Shown in pieces: positions 32,593-43,456 of a stretch of DNA of 64,000 bases. Origin of the DNA: Bromus sterilis. Lineage: Eukaryota; Streptophyta; Magnoliopsida; Poales; Poaceae. Position 1 is the stretch's first letter. Every line of letters begins with the position of its first letter. The notes beneath the pieces were generated by a model. That model saw only the letters and a list, made by a program, of their open reading frames with translations. It was not told where the DNA came from and ran no database searches. The stretch spans positions 98,990,001 to 99,054,000 of the forward strand of contig OX465598.1 in NCBI GenBank assembly GCA_950022295.1, read 5' to 3'. A program made the position numbers and the translations under genes.

Positions 32593-34113
32593 CTAATGAC
32601 AGCAGGCTCGGGTCTTGTCGGTCAGGTCTGAGTACTCTATCCTAAGTCCTTCAGCACTGGTGAGGTTGACTGTCCTCTCTGTGCAATCTATCCGACCTCG
32701 GTACCTGGACAACCAGTTCATGCCAAGTATCACCTCTATCCCTTCTGTTCCCAGCACAATCAATTCTGCCGGAAACATGACTCCTTGGATCTCTACGGGC
32801 ACACCATAACATGTGCGAAATTCCTTGACTCTAGACCCTGGAATTTGCACGCTCATGGACCTCCTCATGGGCTCGGACCTCATCCCACTTCTATTCACAA
32901 ATGACGTCGTAACAAACGAGTGGGATGCACCAGAATCAAACAATACTTGGGCAGGTACTGAATTAACTGAGAACGTACCCAAGATGACGTCTGCGGCCTC
33001 CTGGGCTTCCTCGGCTTGCACATGATTCAGACGTCCCTTCGCGGCGTTAGACGCACCGCGTGGGGCATTGCTGCGGCCGGGGTTCCCTCTAGCTGGCACT
33101 GGTGCATTGGGGCGTGGAGCAACATTCTTCTTGTTGGGACACTCTGTCGAGTAGTGGCCCTTCTGACCACATCCAAAGCAGATCACTCCAGGGTTGCGGG
33201 GAACTCCGCCTGCTGGACGCGGAACTCCAACAGGGCGGGTAGGAGCATTGGGGCGTGGCGCTGGGTAAGGGCTCCTCTGAGGCTGTGGTGCTGGTCTTGG
33301 CGGCTGTGTCGGACACAGTCGGGGGTTGCTGGATCCACCCTGCTGCATCATGCGGCGCTTGCGGTTCTCAGCGGCCATCTTGAGTTTTCCCTCCATCATA
33401 ATAGCAGCATCAGCGAGAGACTCAAGATCAGGGAACTGCATGGCCACCAGAACAACCTGCAGCTCATCGTGAAGTCCATCCAGGAAACGGTCCTTCCGCT
33501 TCTCCTCGGTGTCCACCTCCTCCGGGGCATACCTCGACAGCTGAGTGAATCGGTCAAGATAACCGACCACAGTCATACCCCCTTGCTTGAGGTGGCGGAA
33601 CTCATCCTTCATCCTCCTGATCAGTGCGGTGGGGATGTGCGCCTTCTTGAACTTGGCGGAGAACTCCGCCCAGGAGAGTACTTGCCCTTCGGGAAGACGG
33701 GCACGCACTCCTTCCCACCAGCTCCTAGCGGTGTCGGCGAGGTAGTGGGTGGCATACAGGACCTTCTCGTTGTTGCCAACAGCGGCGACAGTAAGGTTGT
33801 TCTCCATGGTGCGGAGCCAATCTTCAGCATCCAGAGGCTCCTTCGTCTGCGAGAACACGGGCGGGTTGGTGTTCTGAAAATCTCGGAGCCGAGACCTGGG
33901 CTCCTCATTCCCACCAACTCCTCCGCCTCCTTGGTTGGCATTGGTGGCGGCCTGGACAAGCTGCTGGAGTGCAGCCATGTTCGCCTGGCGCTCGTCACGA
34001 GCAGCCTGGCGCTCCTCCATCAGTAGTCGCAGAAGTTGCGCCATGTTCGGGTCGGGTGGTGGCGGTGGCACATCACCGGATCCACTCGGGTTGCTGCGGG
34101 TGTGCCTCGACAT
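32593..34113 (-). CDS. Chromovirus 2 gag and protease
   Basis: 506 residues from an ATG at 34111-34113 (MSRHTRSNPSGSG). Capsid region includes AEDWLRTMENNLTVAAVGN, WWEGVRARLPEGQVLSWAEF and KDRFLDGLHDELQVVLVAM. Then a Pro-rich linker, a CCHC knuckle (CFGCGQKGHYSTEC) and the protease (VLFDSGASHSFV, VILGMNWLSRY). It ends in TAG (32593-32595) in the protease-RT linker, and the same frame continues as pol. The stop could be a recent nonsense mutation or a readthrough point; most relatives have a single continuous frame, so mutation is more likely. Confidence 0.93.
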   Translation of the reverse strand: MSRHTRSNPSGSGDVPPPPPDPNMAQLLRLLMEERQAARDERQANMAALQQLVQAATNANQGGGGVGGNEEPRSRLRDFQNTNPPVFSQTKEPLDAEDWLRTMENNLTVAAVGNNEKVLYATHYLADTARSWWEGVRARLPEGQVLSWAEFSAKFKKAHIPTALIRRMKDEFRHLKQGGMTVVGYLDRFTQLSRYAPEEVDTEEKRKDRFLDGLHDELQVVLVAMQFPDLESLADAAIMMEGKLKMAAENRKRRMMQQGGSSNPRLCPTQPPRPAPQPQRSPYPAPRPNAPTRPVGVPRPAGGVPRNPGVICFGCGQKGHYSTECPNKKNVAPRPNAPVPARGNPGRSNAPRGASNAAKGRLNHVQAEEAQEAADVILGTFSVNSVPAQVLFDSGASHSFVTTSFVNRSGMRSEPMRRSMSVQIPGSRVKEFRTCYGVPVEIQGVMFPAELIVLGTEGIEVILGMNWLSRYRGRIDCTERTVNLTSAEGLRIEYSDLTDKTRACCH

Positions 34114-34369
34114 CCTGAGGTTATGGCGTAAGATAAGAGGGAATTTAGTCTACAAGGGGGGGGGGGGTAAGTCCCTAACAATTTAGTTATCATACACAAG
34201 CAAGACATATAAGATAGACAATAAACTTGCAACTAGCAAATCAGCACATGGTAGCATAACGATAGCATATGTCTCATACATAACCAAGTCTTACAGATAA
34301 CCAACCACACAATCATCAAACCAAGCCACGACTAAACCCAAAAGTGGCAACTACTCAATGGGACACCTC
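34114..34369 (-). other. Spacer between extra ORF and gag, chromovirus 2
   Basis: 256 bp, non-coding, with a G-run near 34157-34168. Matches the gag spacer position in chromovirus 1. Confidence 0.6.
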
Positions 34370-35145
34370 CTACGCGTCACTCTCCTCCTCATCGTCGATG
34401 AAAGCACGATCCTCGGAGTTCGAGACGTCCTCCTCCTCGTCGTGGTCCTCGTCAACACTAAGGTAGGCATCATCCTCCTTCCGGATGTCCTCGCCATCAT
34501 CCAGAGCGGCAATCTCGTCCTCCAAATCCGCGCACTTGCGCTTCAGGCTCCTGGTCCTCTTCCTCAGCATCTCATTACTACCCTCCAGACGGGCGACCTG
34601 GCCCTGCAGCTCCTATATAATCCAATCCCGGGACTCTAGGTCGATGGGGTCGATGTGGGCGTGACCCCTGTCTGGAGGTTGTAGTCGTGCTTAAACCGGG
34701 CTTCATCCAGCTGAGCCTCAGTCAAAGCCAAGTGCTTCTCCATAGCGATCAGGTGATCCCCCATGATCGGGTGAGGAATGCCGGGAGTGGGATCTCCCTC
34801 GCCATCGCGCATCCCGTAGTGACGGAACCGCGTGGATCTCAGCTCGTACTGGTGGAACCTCACAATGCGAGCAATCGCCTCCTGACAAGCTCGACGCAGA
34901 CCCTCCTCCCAAGTACGGGCGTACAGCACAAAGGCGATGGTGTCCGACCGCGGAGTAACCTCCGATCCTCGGAGCGCACATCGCACAACCAGGCGAGCCT
35001 CCACATCCTTCCTCCTGGAGATCTCGTAGGCCCAGAACTCTGCAACGGGGCGGTGAACAAGCTGAAGCAGCTCGATCAGATCCTGAGCAAAGAGCGTATC
35101 CCCAGCCTGAGTCAGCTGCAGGTGGTGCACCGGAACTCCAGCCAT
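34370..35145 (-). pseudogene. Extra ORF upstream of gag, chromovirus 2 (about 258 codons, one frameshift, one TAG)
   Basis: Begins at an ATG at 35143-35145 (MAGVPVHHLQLTQAGDTLF) and reads 169 residues before a one-base slip near 34670. The continuing frame has a TAG at 34614-34616, then a basic coiled-coil-like part (LRKRTRSLKRKCADLEDEI) and a very acidic end (DHDEEEDVSNSED, DDEEESDA). Total span is 776 nt, against 780 nt for the counterpart in chromovirus 1, with the same start style and acidic tail. Function unknown; position suggests translation before gag or from a separate transcript. Confidence 0.72.
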
Positions 35146-35356
35146 CTACAATTTTTATAAGCTTAAGTTAGATGACAAGTGTGCAATATTTTAAACATAA
35201 CAAAACAGTTATAACTGGTTTACTATAGAAGGGGTAAGAGAGGTAAGCATTTTATACTATGCAGATTACCATCTCTTTATTTTAGAAAATAGTTTTTGAT
35301 TTTCCCCCATCCTATCTATCGTCCATTCTAACTAGGCTGCTACGGTCGGAACAGGG
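35146..35356 (-). other. 5' leader of chromovirus 2
   Basis: Untranslated, AT-rich, 211 bp. Nothing further recognised. Confidence 0.6.
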
Positions 35357-35368
35357 GCTCTGATACCA
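35357..35368 (-). other. Primer-binding site (initiator tRNA-Met), chromovirus 2
   Basis: Minus-strand TGGTATCAGAGC, 4 nt from the 5' LTR edge at 35373. Confidence 0.94.
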
Positions 35369-35372
35369 AGTC

Positions 35373-38300
35373 TGTGGGCACCCCGGACTATATGTCCGAA
35401 GCGGCCAGCTGTGCATACCGTCATGCCCCCATGATCAGTGTCGCATGACGCACCACTCGACAATGGATATCACAGTCACAAGTTCATACAGTACCGAATA
35501 CAAAGTCATACATAAACATAGTCTTACACGGCCTCATCGGGCTCAAATGGCAGCGGAATAAGCAAAAGCAAGATAGATAGCAGCATCACAATCCACAGGC
35601 AAAGCTCAGAGCGTAGCACATGCTAGTACTCGTCAGTCGCGTCATCGTCAAATACCTGCTCCTCCAAGCCTGGCCGATTGAATAACCAGGGACAAAGTCG
35701 TGAGCACATACAAAGTACTCGCAAACCACCTAAAGAAAGGAACAAAGATTTTTGTACAAGAAAATAATGGGATGGCTATATGGTGGAGTTTAACATGGGG
35801 AACCTAACTACTCAGTATTAGTTAAGTTGGCAATATTTTACTCTTGACAAATTTTAATCCCATAATTTATATTTGATTAAATCCTGTCCAACCCTTTTCA
35901 ACATCATCGTGAACCATAATTCTCAGTACTAGAATTTCTCATCTAGTCCCCACAAAGTGTGGCCTCACTAGTTGTCCATGACCGTGGACTCCGGCTACTC
36001 GAATAGTTTTCACTCTGCAGAGGTTGTACACTTTACCCACAACATTCGATACATCCGCCGGGAGTTCCCACGGTTCGTCATACCTCAGTATGCGGTTTTC
36101 GGATAATCGACCGTAGTCTTCCCCTTGCCTATCCTAGTACAGGTGATCTACCCGATGCCCACATCTTGAACTATCCATGTGCAAGGTCATGCTCCTCGTG
36201 CAAGCCTTCACCGTAGTAGAGGTGCGGCAAAGTTCTGTACCGACACTGATATAGTCCAGCGTATTACACCCCCGACGCATCGGCAGGATTCCGGCTTCTG
36301 GGTACCATCGTGTACCTCACTCATGTAGTTATAAGATCCCCGTACTAAGATAAGCAAGCTTTCAACTAGCCTGTCCCATACCAGAGTATTGTGGTTGTAC
36401 TGTAATACTAGGTTTTGGCAGCACTTATAGAGAGTCCCTCTAGACTTTGAATATGTTCAACAATGTTTCCAACAACCACAACCTTGGCCATCACATCTTC
36501 TTAGATGTATGCCAATACATCAGGGGGGAGCAAGATTAACCAAATTATTATGTTGTCACTAGTTCTTTAGCAAGGCTTGTAATAGTACCACAAGATTATC
36601 GGTGTCTAGTTTATTTCTCCCAAATAGGTAGACTTACAAGGTATGTGGTGTTTCACCTAATAAACTAATACAAACCCATCCCCAAAATTATATAACAGTA
36701 GCATGATATATAATATGGTACAAAGAAGTAGAAACGTAGGACAAGGGTTTGAGTTTTTGAAGATGGCTTGCCTTCCTCGGCGGTGTCTCCCGGTACGGCT
36801 TCTTTGGCTTGGAAGGAGTCTTCACCTGGAACGTTAAGCGATTCGTCTACACGTTGCGGAAAAGAGCACACAATTACCATGAGGCAAAAGCAGCACACGG
36901 CACACAACATTCAATTTTCACAATCAAACACAACAACAAGGGCAAAATAATTCTCAGAGTTTTAACTCCCATGTTTATTAAGTCCTAAAACATGCAACCA
37001 AGGCTAAATTTTACAACAAAGCATTAGGATAACTTTACTGGATTTATTAATTGGCAGTAAAGCAACTTTAACTATAAGCAATATTATTAACCTATTTTAT
37101 TCACTAACAACCTTTTAATTTTTATTAACTCAACAACCAATTGCATAGCAATAACCTACGGACCAAAGGTTAGTTTTATATTAAACTAATAATTTAATAT
37201 TACTAGTATTATTTAAATAAGAATTAAACTAGCAAGGGTAATAATAATAAAAAGGCCACAAATTTGTTTAACCTAAAAACTAGTCTACACACACAGAAAA
37301 ATCAAGAATAATCATAGGAATATAAACAAGTCAACATCACATTTTTAGAGTCAACAAGGAATTAACTAAAACTATTCTTAGCTGCTAAAAAGCACAATAA
37401 ACTAATAAAAACTAAAGCAATTATTTTGGCACTGCACAAAAATTATTCTAAACATGCAGAATTATAGATATTAATTTTATGCACACAACAAAATTTATTT
37501 CACTGGATTTGGAACTGTATTTATTTCTCTAGAAATAAAATGGTGTTGCTGATAAAAAGAAAAAGGAAAATGCAGGCCGGCCCGGCTATCTGGCGCCCAC
37601 GGGCACTGTTTTTTTTTCTCTTTTTTTTTAAACGAAGGGGTATGGGTGCCCCCTGGCCGTCGGATCAAGTCCGATCTGACGGCTGGGGGATCGTCTTCCC
37701 CAGCGAGCCTGGGAGGCTCGGCCTCCCCAGGCAATGGCGGCCAGAGGCTAGGGCCAGCCTCGCCGGCGGCCCTCCGGTGGCCGGAGGCCGGAGGCAGGGG
37801 CGGCGGAGGTAGGGGAGGTCGAGGGGGTTCCATTTTTGCGCATAAAAAGGGCATGCAACGCGGAAAAAAAACGGGGCGCCATGGTGGACAGCAGGGACGG
37901 GAGCTCACCGTGGGGGTCGTTCCGGGCGGCTGTAGGCGACGGCGAGGTGTGGCGGGGGCGCGGCTCGGTGGCGGGGTTCCATTTTTGGGCTCGGAGGCGG
38001 CGTGCGAGGTCCAGAATGGAAGAAGCTTTGGCTTGGGAGGCTCGGGGTAGACGGCGTCGGGGTAGCACGGGCTCAGGGTAGGGCGTCGCCTCCTCATCCT
38101 GGCCGGCGGCTCCGGCGTGAGCGAGGCAGAGGGGCGGGCTCGCCGGCCTCCCCTCCTCCTCCTCCTCCGGTCTCCCTCTTCCTCCTCTTCCGGTCTCCCT
38201 CTTCCTCCTCTTCTCCTTCCTCTCTTCTTCTGCTCGGGCTGGCAAAGCGGACGAGCGGGGTGGTGTGGCTGGGTGGTGGTGTGGTGGGCGAGTGTGGAGA

Positions 38301-39307
38301 GGAGGGCTGGGGCGGCCTCCTTTTATAGGCGAGCGAGGGAGAGCTCCAACGGGAGGGAGAGGCCATGCTGGCGATCCGTGGCTTCGGGCGCCATTGGTGA
38401 AGGTGGGCGGTGGGAGAGCTCGTGAGGGTGCTCCGGTGGGTCGTTCCACCGTGGAGGTCGCCGGTCACATGAAGGGCTTGGGTTGGGGTAGGAATCATGC
38501 TGGCAAGCCACGGGGGCGATCCTCGGGGTCGTCTTCGGTTGGGCAATGGGGCATGGGTGGCTGACAGGGGGCTCGGGGGAGAGAGAAGAGAAGAACGAGA
38601 GAGAGAGAGGTTACGAGAGGGAGAGAGGCTCTCCCTGCGTGGGGAGAGGGAGAGAGAGAACGTGAGAGAGAGGGGAGGTTAGAGGGAAAGAGAGAAATTA
38701 GGGGAGGGATTAGTGGGGGTAGTTAGGATAGTTTCTCTTTTTTTAACTCTAGTTAATATATATTTTTTTTAGTAAAAATGGGTTAACATATAAAAGAAAA
38801 CATCCCAGGAATTTTTGTTGGAGAAACCATAAACATACACATTTTTTTTATGAGTTATGAAGGTCATGCACTCATCTCATTATTATTTTATGTAGTTAGG
38901 TTTTTTTTTGATAACTGCTTTAGTTATTTCTAACCCACAAAAGTTTAATGCCTAAGGGTTTTGTAGTGGTTAATATTATTAGTATTATTATTATATAGAA
39001 AATTTACTAGGTGTTAGCACCAAGGGTTTTTAGAATTTGACAAGTTGCCATTTTTTTATATGACCAACTAAGGATGAAGTGCATGCATGGTAGACATATA
39101 TGGTTAACCATAGTCACTAGGTTATCTTAGGCACATGCAACACAAAATGATCACCATCACAAGTGCATCATCAAGCAACAACATGACTAACCCTAAGCAC
39201 ACAAGTTCAAGCATTGAAACACGACCTAACATTTCATGCAAGGTTTTTGTTGGCTCTAATTTTTGGTTAACTAGATTAACAAGAAGAGTAAAAGTTTGGA
39301 TGTGACA
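35373..39307 (-). repeat. 5' LTR of chromovirus 2
   Basis: 3935 bp, TGTGGGCACC to GATGTGACA. Differs from the 3' LTR by scattered substitutions and a 12-bp indel near 36850. It has a GC-rich block, a GA-rich tract (38578-38700), an intact TATA box and the palindrome pair at 35995-36022. Confidence 0.95.
38330..38339 (-). promoter_or_regulatory. TATA box of chromovirus 2 5' LTR
   Basis: Minus-strand CCTATAAAAG, a near-consensus plant TATA box. A purine-rich tandem stretch (38150-38230, two copies of a 23-bp unit) lies downstream in the predicted leader, and a pyrimidine-rich tract (on the sense strand) lies about 240 bp upstream. Confidence 0.6.
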
Positions 39308-39312
39308 GTTTC
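39308..39312. repeat. Target site duplication (right), chromovirus 2
   Basis: GTTTC, identical to 25685-25689. Confidence 0.93.
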
Positions 39313-40026
39313 AGGATCATTAGTATCAGCCTCAGATTCCTCATCAGAGGATACTCTTCGTGCTCTAGCTTTTAGCGCGCGGACTTTAGGCGTGGAGTTG
39401 TACAAGTCTCGTTTTTCAAAGAGCTTTAGTTCATGAGCATTGAGGCGCTCGAGAATGTCAGCAGGATCTAGAGTCTTGAAGTCAGGCCTTTCTTGAATCA
39501 TCAGTGATAGGAACTCAAATGAGTCATCCAGTGACCTCAGTAGTTTCTTCACCACCTCATGATCTGTGATATCAGCGGCACCCAGTGCTTGAAGTTCATT
39601 GGATATGTTAGTGAGTCTATCAAAGGTTTGTTGCACGTGCTCGTTGTCCGGCCTCTTGAACCTGTTGAAGAGACTGCGGAGTGTATCAACTCGTGAGTCT
39701 CGTTGAGCTGAGACTCCTTCATTTACTTTTGACAGTCTTGTCCATATCTTCTTTGCAGTATCCAGACCACTGATACGGTTGAATTGAGCCTTGTTGAGAT
39801 GACCACCTATAATGCTTCGAGCTTTTGCATCAAGCTGCCAATTTTTCTTGACAACTTCAGGAGCAGTCATCAAATTTGCTTCAGGAATGCCTTGATCAAC
39901 AATATCCCACAGATCCTTGTCAATGGCGTCAAGATGCATCCTCATCTTGTTCTTCCAGTAGGGGTAGTCTGTCCCGTCGAAGATGGGGCAGTTTGAGGCA
40001 ACGCTCATTGTACCTGAGGTCGACAT
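39308..40026 (-). CDS. Sirevirus gag, N-terminal part
   Basis: Starts at an ATG at 40024-40026 (MSTSGTMSVASNCPIFDGTD) with the Copia gag signature FDGTDYPYWKNKMRMHLDAI, IGGHLNKAQFNRI and the UBN2-type capsid region (LFNRFKRPDNEHVQQTFDRL, LLRSLDDSFEFLSLMIQ). It ends at the chromovirus 2 insertion in DTNDPET and continues in frame at 25684. Confidence 0.93.
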
Positions 40027-40078
40027 AACTAAAACTCCAGGTGGTTAAACCGAATCACACAGAACAAGGGAGTACCTT

Positions 40079-40090
40079 GCTCTGATACCA
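40079..40090 (-). other. Primer-binding site (initiator tRNA-Met), Sirevirus
   Basis: Minus-strand TGGTATCAGAGC, 2 nt from the 5' LTR edge. The leader between it and the gag ATG is only about 50 nt. Confidence 0.94.
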
Positions 40091-40092
40091 AT

Positions 40093-41510
40093 TGAAAGTG
40101 CAATATGTCGACCAGAGGGGGGGTGAATGGGAGATTTTTAAATATCTCGAGGAATTTCTAGTTCCTCAGGACTGAGGCAATACGAAATTGAGGAAATTGA
40201 AACCAGATGAAGAACACACGAAGTACAATAGCAAAGACGTGAATGTAAAAACAACCTATTGCACAGCCAAGGTAAGATTGAGGCACGAACTGAGGAATCA
40301 GTGCAAAGTGAACTCAGAAGGTAAAGCATCAGGATAAGTCATCAGTGCATAATCATAATAACTGAGGTTGAAGAAATAGCACCGGGGTACTGAAGACGAA
40401 GACTTGATGAACCAGTTCGAGTTGCTGTGACAACTCTACGTCTGGTTGGAGAGGCTGAGATTGAACTCAGAAGACATAGTCTTCACCTTATTCTCCTTGA
40501 ACTAGAGTCCTCAAACTCCGTCCAATAACTCAGGCGAGTCTTCAAGGTAGACTCCCGAAACCTTCATAGACTCAGTCACTCCGGGAAGTCACAATTGCAT
40601 CTTGACTTCCTCAGACTGAAGACTTCTACACCGGCTGGAAGATCACAGTCTTCAAGAGTAAAAAGCCTCGGATCACTCAAACCGATTTCCTCAGAAATGC
40701 TCAACTACTCAGGCTGGTGCTTTTCTCACTTAGGTTCTTCAGTGTCCTCAGAGGTGGGTTGCTCTCAAATGACAAGTGTTAGTTTTTCTCTCGGAGCAGC
40801 CGACCCACAAATGGGGCTGGGGTGGCTATTTATAGCCACGGAGCAACCCGAGGTGAAAGGACGTAAATGCCCATGCACTCCATTACTCTCGTGCCCTCGG
40901 ATATGACCGTTGCTAGACAGTTTCTAGCCTCTTACCACGCAACACGTGGCACGGTCAAAATATTCTCTCTCTTCACAATCTTCAGAAGAATCGCACTAGC
41001 TATCTTCCGACTCCTCAACTGAAGTTAGTTACCTCAGTGTCCTGAAGAACAACGTCTCAGACACCCGAGTACTGAACTTCTACTGCAGGAGATTTCCTCA
41101 GGGTTTTTCTTCAGGATTTCTAATTGAGCACTTCGTCAGAAATACAGAACTCATTTTCCTCAACCCCTGCAACTTTGCGGTGTTTTCCTACGACTCAAGA
41201 AGTATAAAAAGTCTTAACGAAGACTACGCTTCAACTTCGTCTTCAGCGCTAACGTCCTCAGGATCGTCCTCAGCTTCAGCTTCAACCGAACGCTTCAGGA
41301 TCCTGATTCCTCAGGTTTTCGCGCAACTTCATTCTTCAGGAAACACACCAATTTCTCCAATGTTCCTCAACATTTTGGGGGGTCGACAACGGTGGTTAGC
41401 CTCATCCTCAGGGACTGTCTTCCTGTGTATACTCACAAACACATCAGTCCCTCAACCGTTTTGTCATCAAATACTCCAAAACCTCAAAGGGGGCACTAGA
41501 TGCACTTACA
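40093..41510 (-). repeat. 5' LTR of the Sirevirus
   Basis: 1418 bp, TGAAAGTGC to GCACTTACA, aligned with 14191-15612. Dense in CCTCAG/CTGAGG motifs. Confidence 0.95.
40826..40835 (-). promoter_or_regulatory. TATA box of the Sirevirus 5' LTR
   Basis: Minus-strand CTATAAATAG, identical at the same place in the 3' LTR (14928-14937) and resembling the internal site at 19944-19953. Confidence 0.65.
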
Positions 41511-41515
41511 GAACC
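41511..41515. repeat. Target site duplication (right), Sirevirus
   Basis: GAACC, identical to 14186-14190. Confidence 0.93.
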
Positions 41516-42096
41516 CCTTGCCGGAGCACTCAAAACAAGCTCCGTGGGTGAATAAGTGAACAACTCACTTGATGTTTTGTTCCAAGCGGGTGCAATACTA
41601 TTAGGCTTCGCGCCTCAAAAATACACATTCCTTGAACACGACACACTGTGCCCAGATGCCACGCAAGATTAGCGTGTAGGTAAGACCCCGCTGCTAAGTT
41701 CGGCCGGGCTGGGACTTGCCGAAGAGTGATTTCACTCCCAACCTTTTCCATGCGCCGCGCATGATAGAAAAAGCCGGGCGGACACGCCTTAGGCTATGCA
41801 CATTACTGGCGGCAAATGAACACCGTAAGACCTGAAGCGGCAGGACTTTTGGTCGACACCAGTGTTCCAAGCTCACGTCGAGGGACGTGGGTTTGATTGG
41901 GCTACTGCGGTATTTTACACTAGAGCAACTCACCAAGGCTCGACCAGTCGACTCCTTGGGCCCTTTCAGCTTAGCATCCCTCGAAACAGGTTTTGTCATG
42001 GCCACCAGACTGCCAGCGACCCGCGGTTATACCGCGCATACAAACGACCGACAAATGGATGTACTCGAGTCCTTGCGCGACTCTTCGAGTCCCCCA

Positions 42097-42112
42097 GGCA
42101 CTCGGGGGCTAC
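42097..42112 (+). other. Polypurine tract of the Tat element
   Basis: AGGCACTCGGGGGCTAC-type tract directly before the LTR. The same core (CACTCGGGGGCT) opens each unit of the 65-bp array. Confidence 0.75.
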
Positions 42113-42560
42113 TGACGAGGGGGTGACCCCACGACTCCTACGGATAGGCCTACCCGGTGTCCCTGAAGATAGAAGGCCCATGAAGACCCGCCTGGACCCG
42201 CCTTGGCCCGCTAATTGGCACCGACGTAGGAGTCTGCGACTCACAAGGAAGGTGCGAAGACCTGTCGTACGGAGCAAGCTAGGTTTAGGAAAGCTTACCT
42301 GTAAACGTAGATAAACTCCCCGAGGCCTAGCCCAGTATATAAGGGCTAGGACGGGCGACGCCAAAAGGAATCCAATATCATCTGTAACCCTAGCCTTGAG
42401 CGCTCCAGCCTTGGCATCTACTGTAATCGCATCTCCCTCATCAATAATATCGAGCAGGAACGTGTCCTCCTGTTTGCCGATGAGCTATCGTCCAACCTGT
42501 GCCTCTCATGACTAACCCAGGGTCCCTGACCATGGGATTTGCCGGGGTTGATCCCCGTCA
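42113..42560 (+). repeat. 3' LTR of the Tat element (448 bp)
   Basis: Begins TGACGAGGGGG and ends GATCCCCGTCA, with inverted termini TGACG/CGTCA. A TATA box (TATATAAG) is at 42336-42343. A relative in reverse orientation, lacking one end, lies at 49200-49562. Confidence 0.88.
42336..42343 (+). promoter_or_regulatory. TATA box in the Tat LTR
   Basis: TATATAAG, also present in the related fragment at 49416-49423 (opposite strand). Confidence 0.6.
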
Positions 42561-43456
42561 CCTTTCCATCAATCATAAAGGGTCCATGGCCAGCAATAAT
42601 TGTGTGGTGCCTTTTATCCTGCCTCAAGTATGGAAGAGAATATTGTGAATCCCCTTCCACCTATCATTAGCAGTTAGTGGCCAACATATTCAGTTCCATT
42701 TCATTCCTTCATCAAGTATTGAGGGCAAGTGCAAGCTTTTATAAAAATGTAAAATAAGTGAGAAGTGGGCATTCTCCAGACCGACCTCTGCCTCATAAAT
42801 TTCACTAGAATAAACTTTGTCAAGGAGTAAAAAAAATAGAATGGAAGATAATGATTCCCCCTAACGCCCCATGAGCTTGTACGGATACAAAAACAGAAGT
42901 ACATTTCAATAATTTTGAGATGGTACAAGAAAATCTTCGTTAGGACTAGTCACAAGAAAGCATGAACTACTGGGAAAGCATTGTAAACATAGCACTATGT
43001 CGCTACAAGATGATCTCTAGATCATAAGTATAGGGATATGTACAAAAGTAGAAACAAAAAGAGTTCATACTGGTTTTCTTTGTTGCATCCCTTCCGTCGA
43101 TCTTCATCATTACTGCCTTGTCGCATGCACGATCGAACGTAGAAAGATATAATCAAGTGCAATTGCAACCATGGACGTGAGATGAACTCTGCAAACAAAG
43201 CAAACTAAAGAGAGAAAGGAAATATTTTTGTATTTTTCAAAGGTTAATCTAAATCAAAATAAAAGAGAAATCTTTTTGTTCTTTTTGCAAACTAAGAAAG
43301 GACAAAGAAGAATAGGCAAAAACTTCGAAAAGATTAAAGCGAACACATGGGTGATACAATGAAAGGGGAGAAGGGAACGTAATCCCCCAAGCTTAGGCTT
43401 TTGGCCTAAGTGGGGCTCGGCTACTACTGGCCCTAGGAGCTTCCTCTGGCTCCGGG
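42561..43456 (-). other. Athila 3' UTR
   Basis: Almost 900 bp without coding signal. Contains a hairpin-forming segment at 43384-43415. Confidence 0.65.

Larger units (their letters stand above)
25690..39307 (-). mobile_element. Chromovirus 2: nearly complete Ty3/Gypsy element inside Sirevirus gag
   Basis: Minus-strand, 13.6 kb, with 3.93 kb LTRs, a 5-bp target duplication, an initiator tRNA-Met primer site, a polypurine tract, an extra ORF upstream of gag and a gag-pol frame interrupted by a single TAG. LTR copies differ by about 2% by eye plus small indels, the youngest-looking coding element here. The domain order gag-PR-RT-RH-IN-chromodomain makes it a chromovirus, probably Tekay branch. 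Confidence 0.96.
14191..41510 (-). mobile_element. Sirevirus (Copia, SIRE/Maximus lineage), interrupted by chromovirus 2
   Basis: Minus-strand Copia element with 1.42 kb LTRs beginning TGAAAGTGCAATATG and ending GCACTTACA, a 5-bp target duplication, an initiator tRNA-Met primer site, a large gag, Copia-order pol (PR-IN-RT-RH) and a very long ORF between pol and the 3' LTR. The LTR start, large gag, 3' ORF and several CTCCCCCT polypurine-like tracts are Sirevirus hallmarks. LTR copies differ by roughly 5% by eye. Chromovirus 2 sits in gag (25690-39307). Confidence 0.93.
41516..42560 (+). mobile_element. Tat-lineage element, segment 2 (rest of 3' UTR and 3' LTR)
   Basis: Continues the Tat 3' UTR cut at 14190 by the Sirevirus. 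Bases 41516-42096 show no coding potential and contain short inverted repeats around CGCG and CGAG. The segment ends with a polypurine tract and a 448-bp LTR. Confidence 0.85.

Noticed and set aside
33016..34026. 336-codon plus-strand frame opposite chromovirus 2 gag
   Set aside because: Exactly antisense to a well-supported gag with zinc knuckle and protease; no domain of its own.
41516..42112. Host sequence between the Sirevirus and the Tat LTR
   Set aside because: The Sirevirus target duplication joins 14190 to 41516 as one Tat 3' UTR ending in its polypurine tract and LTR.
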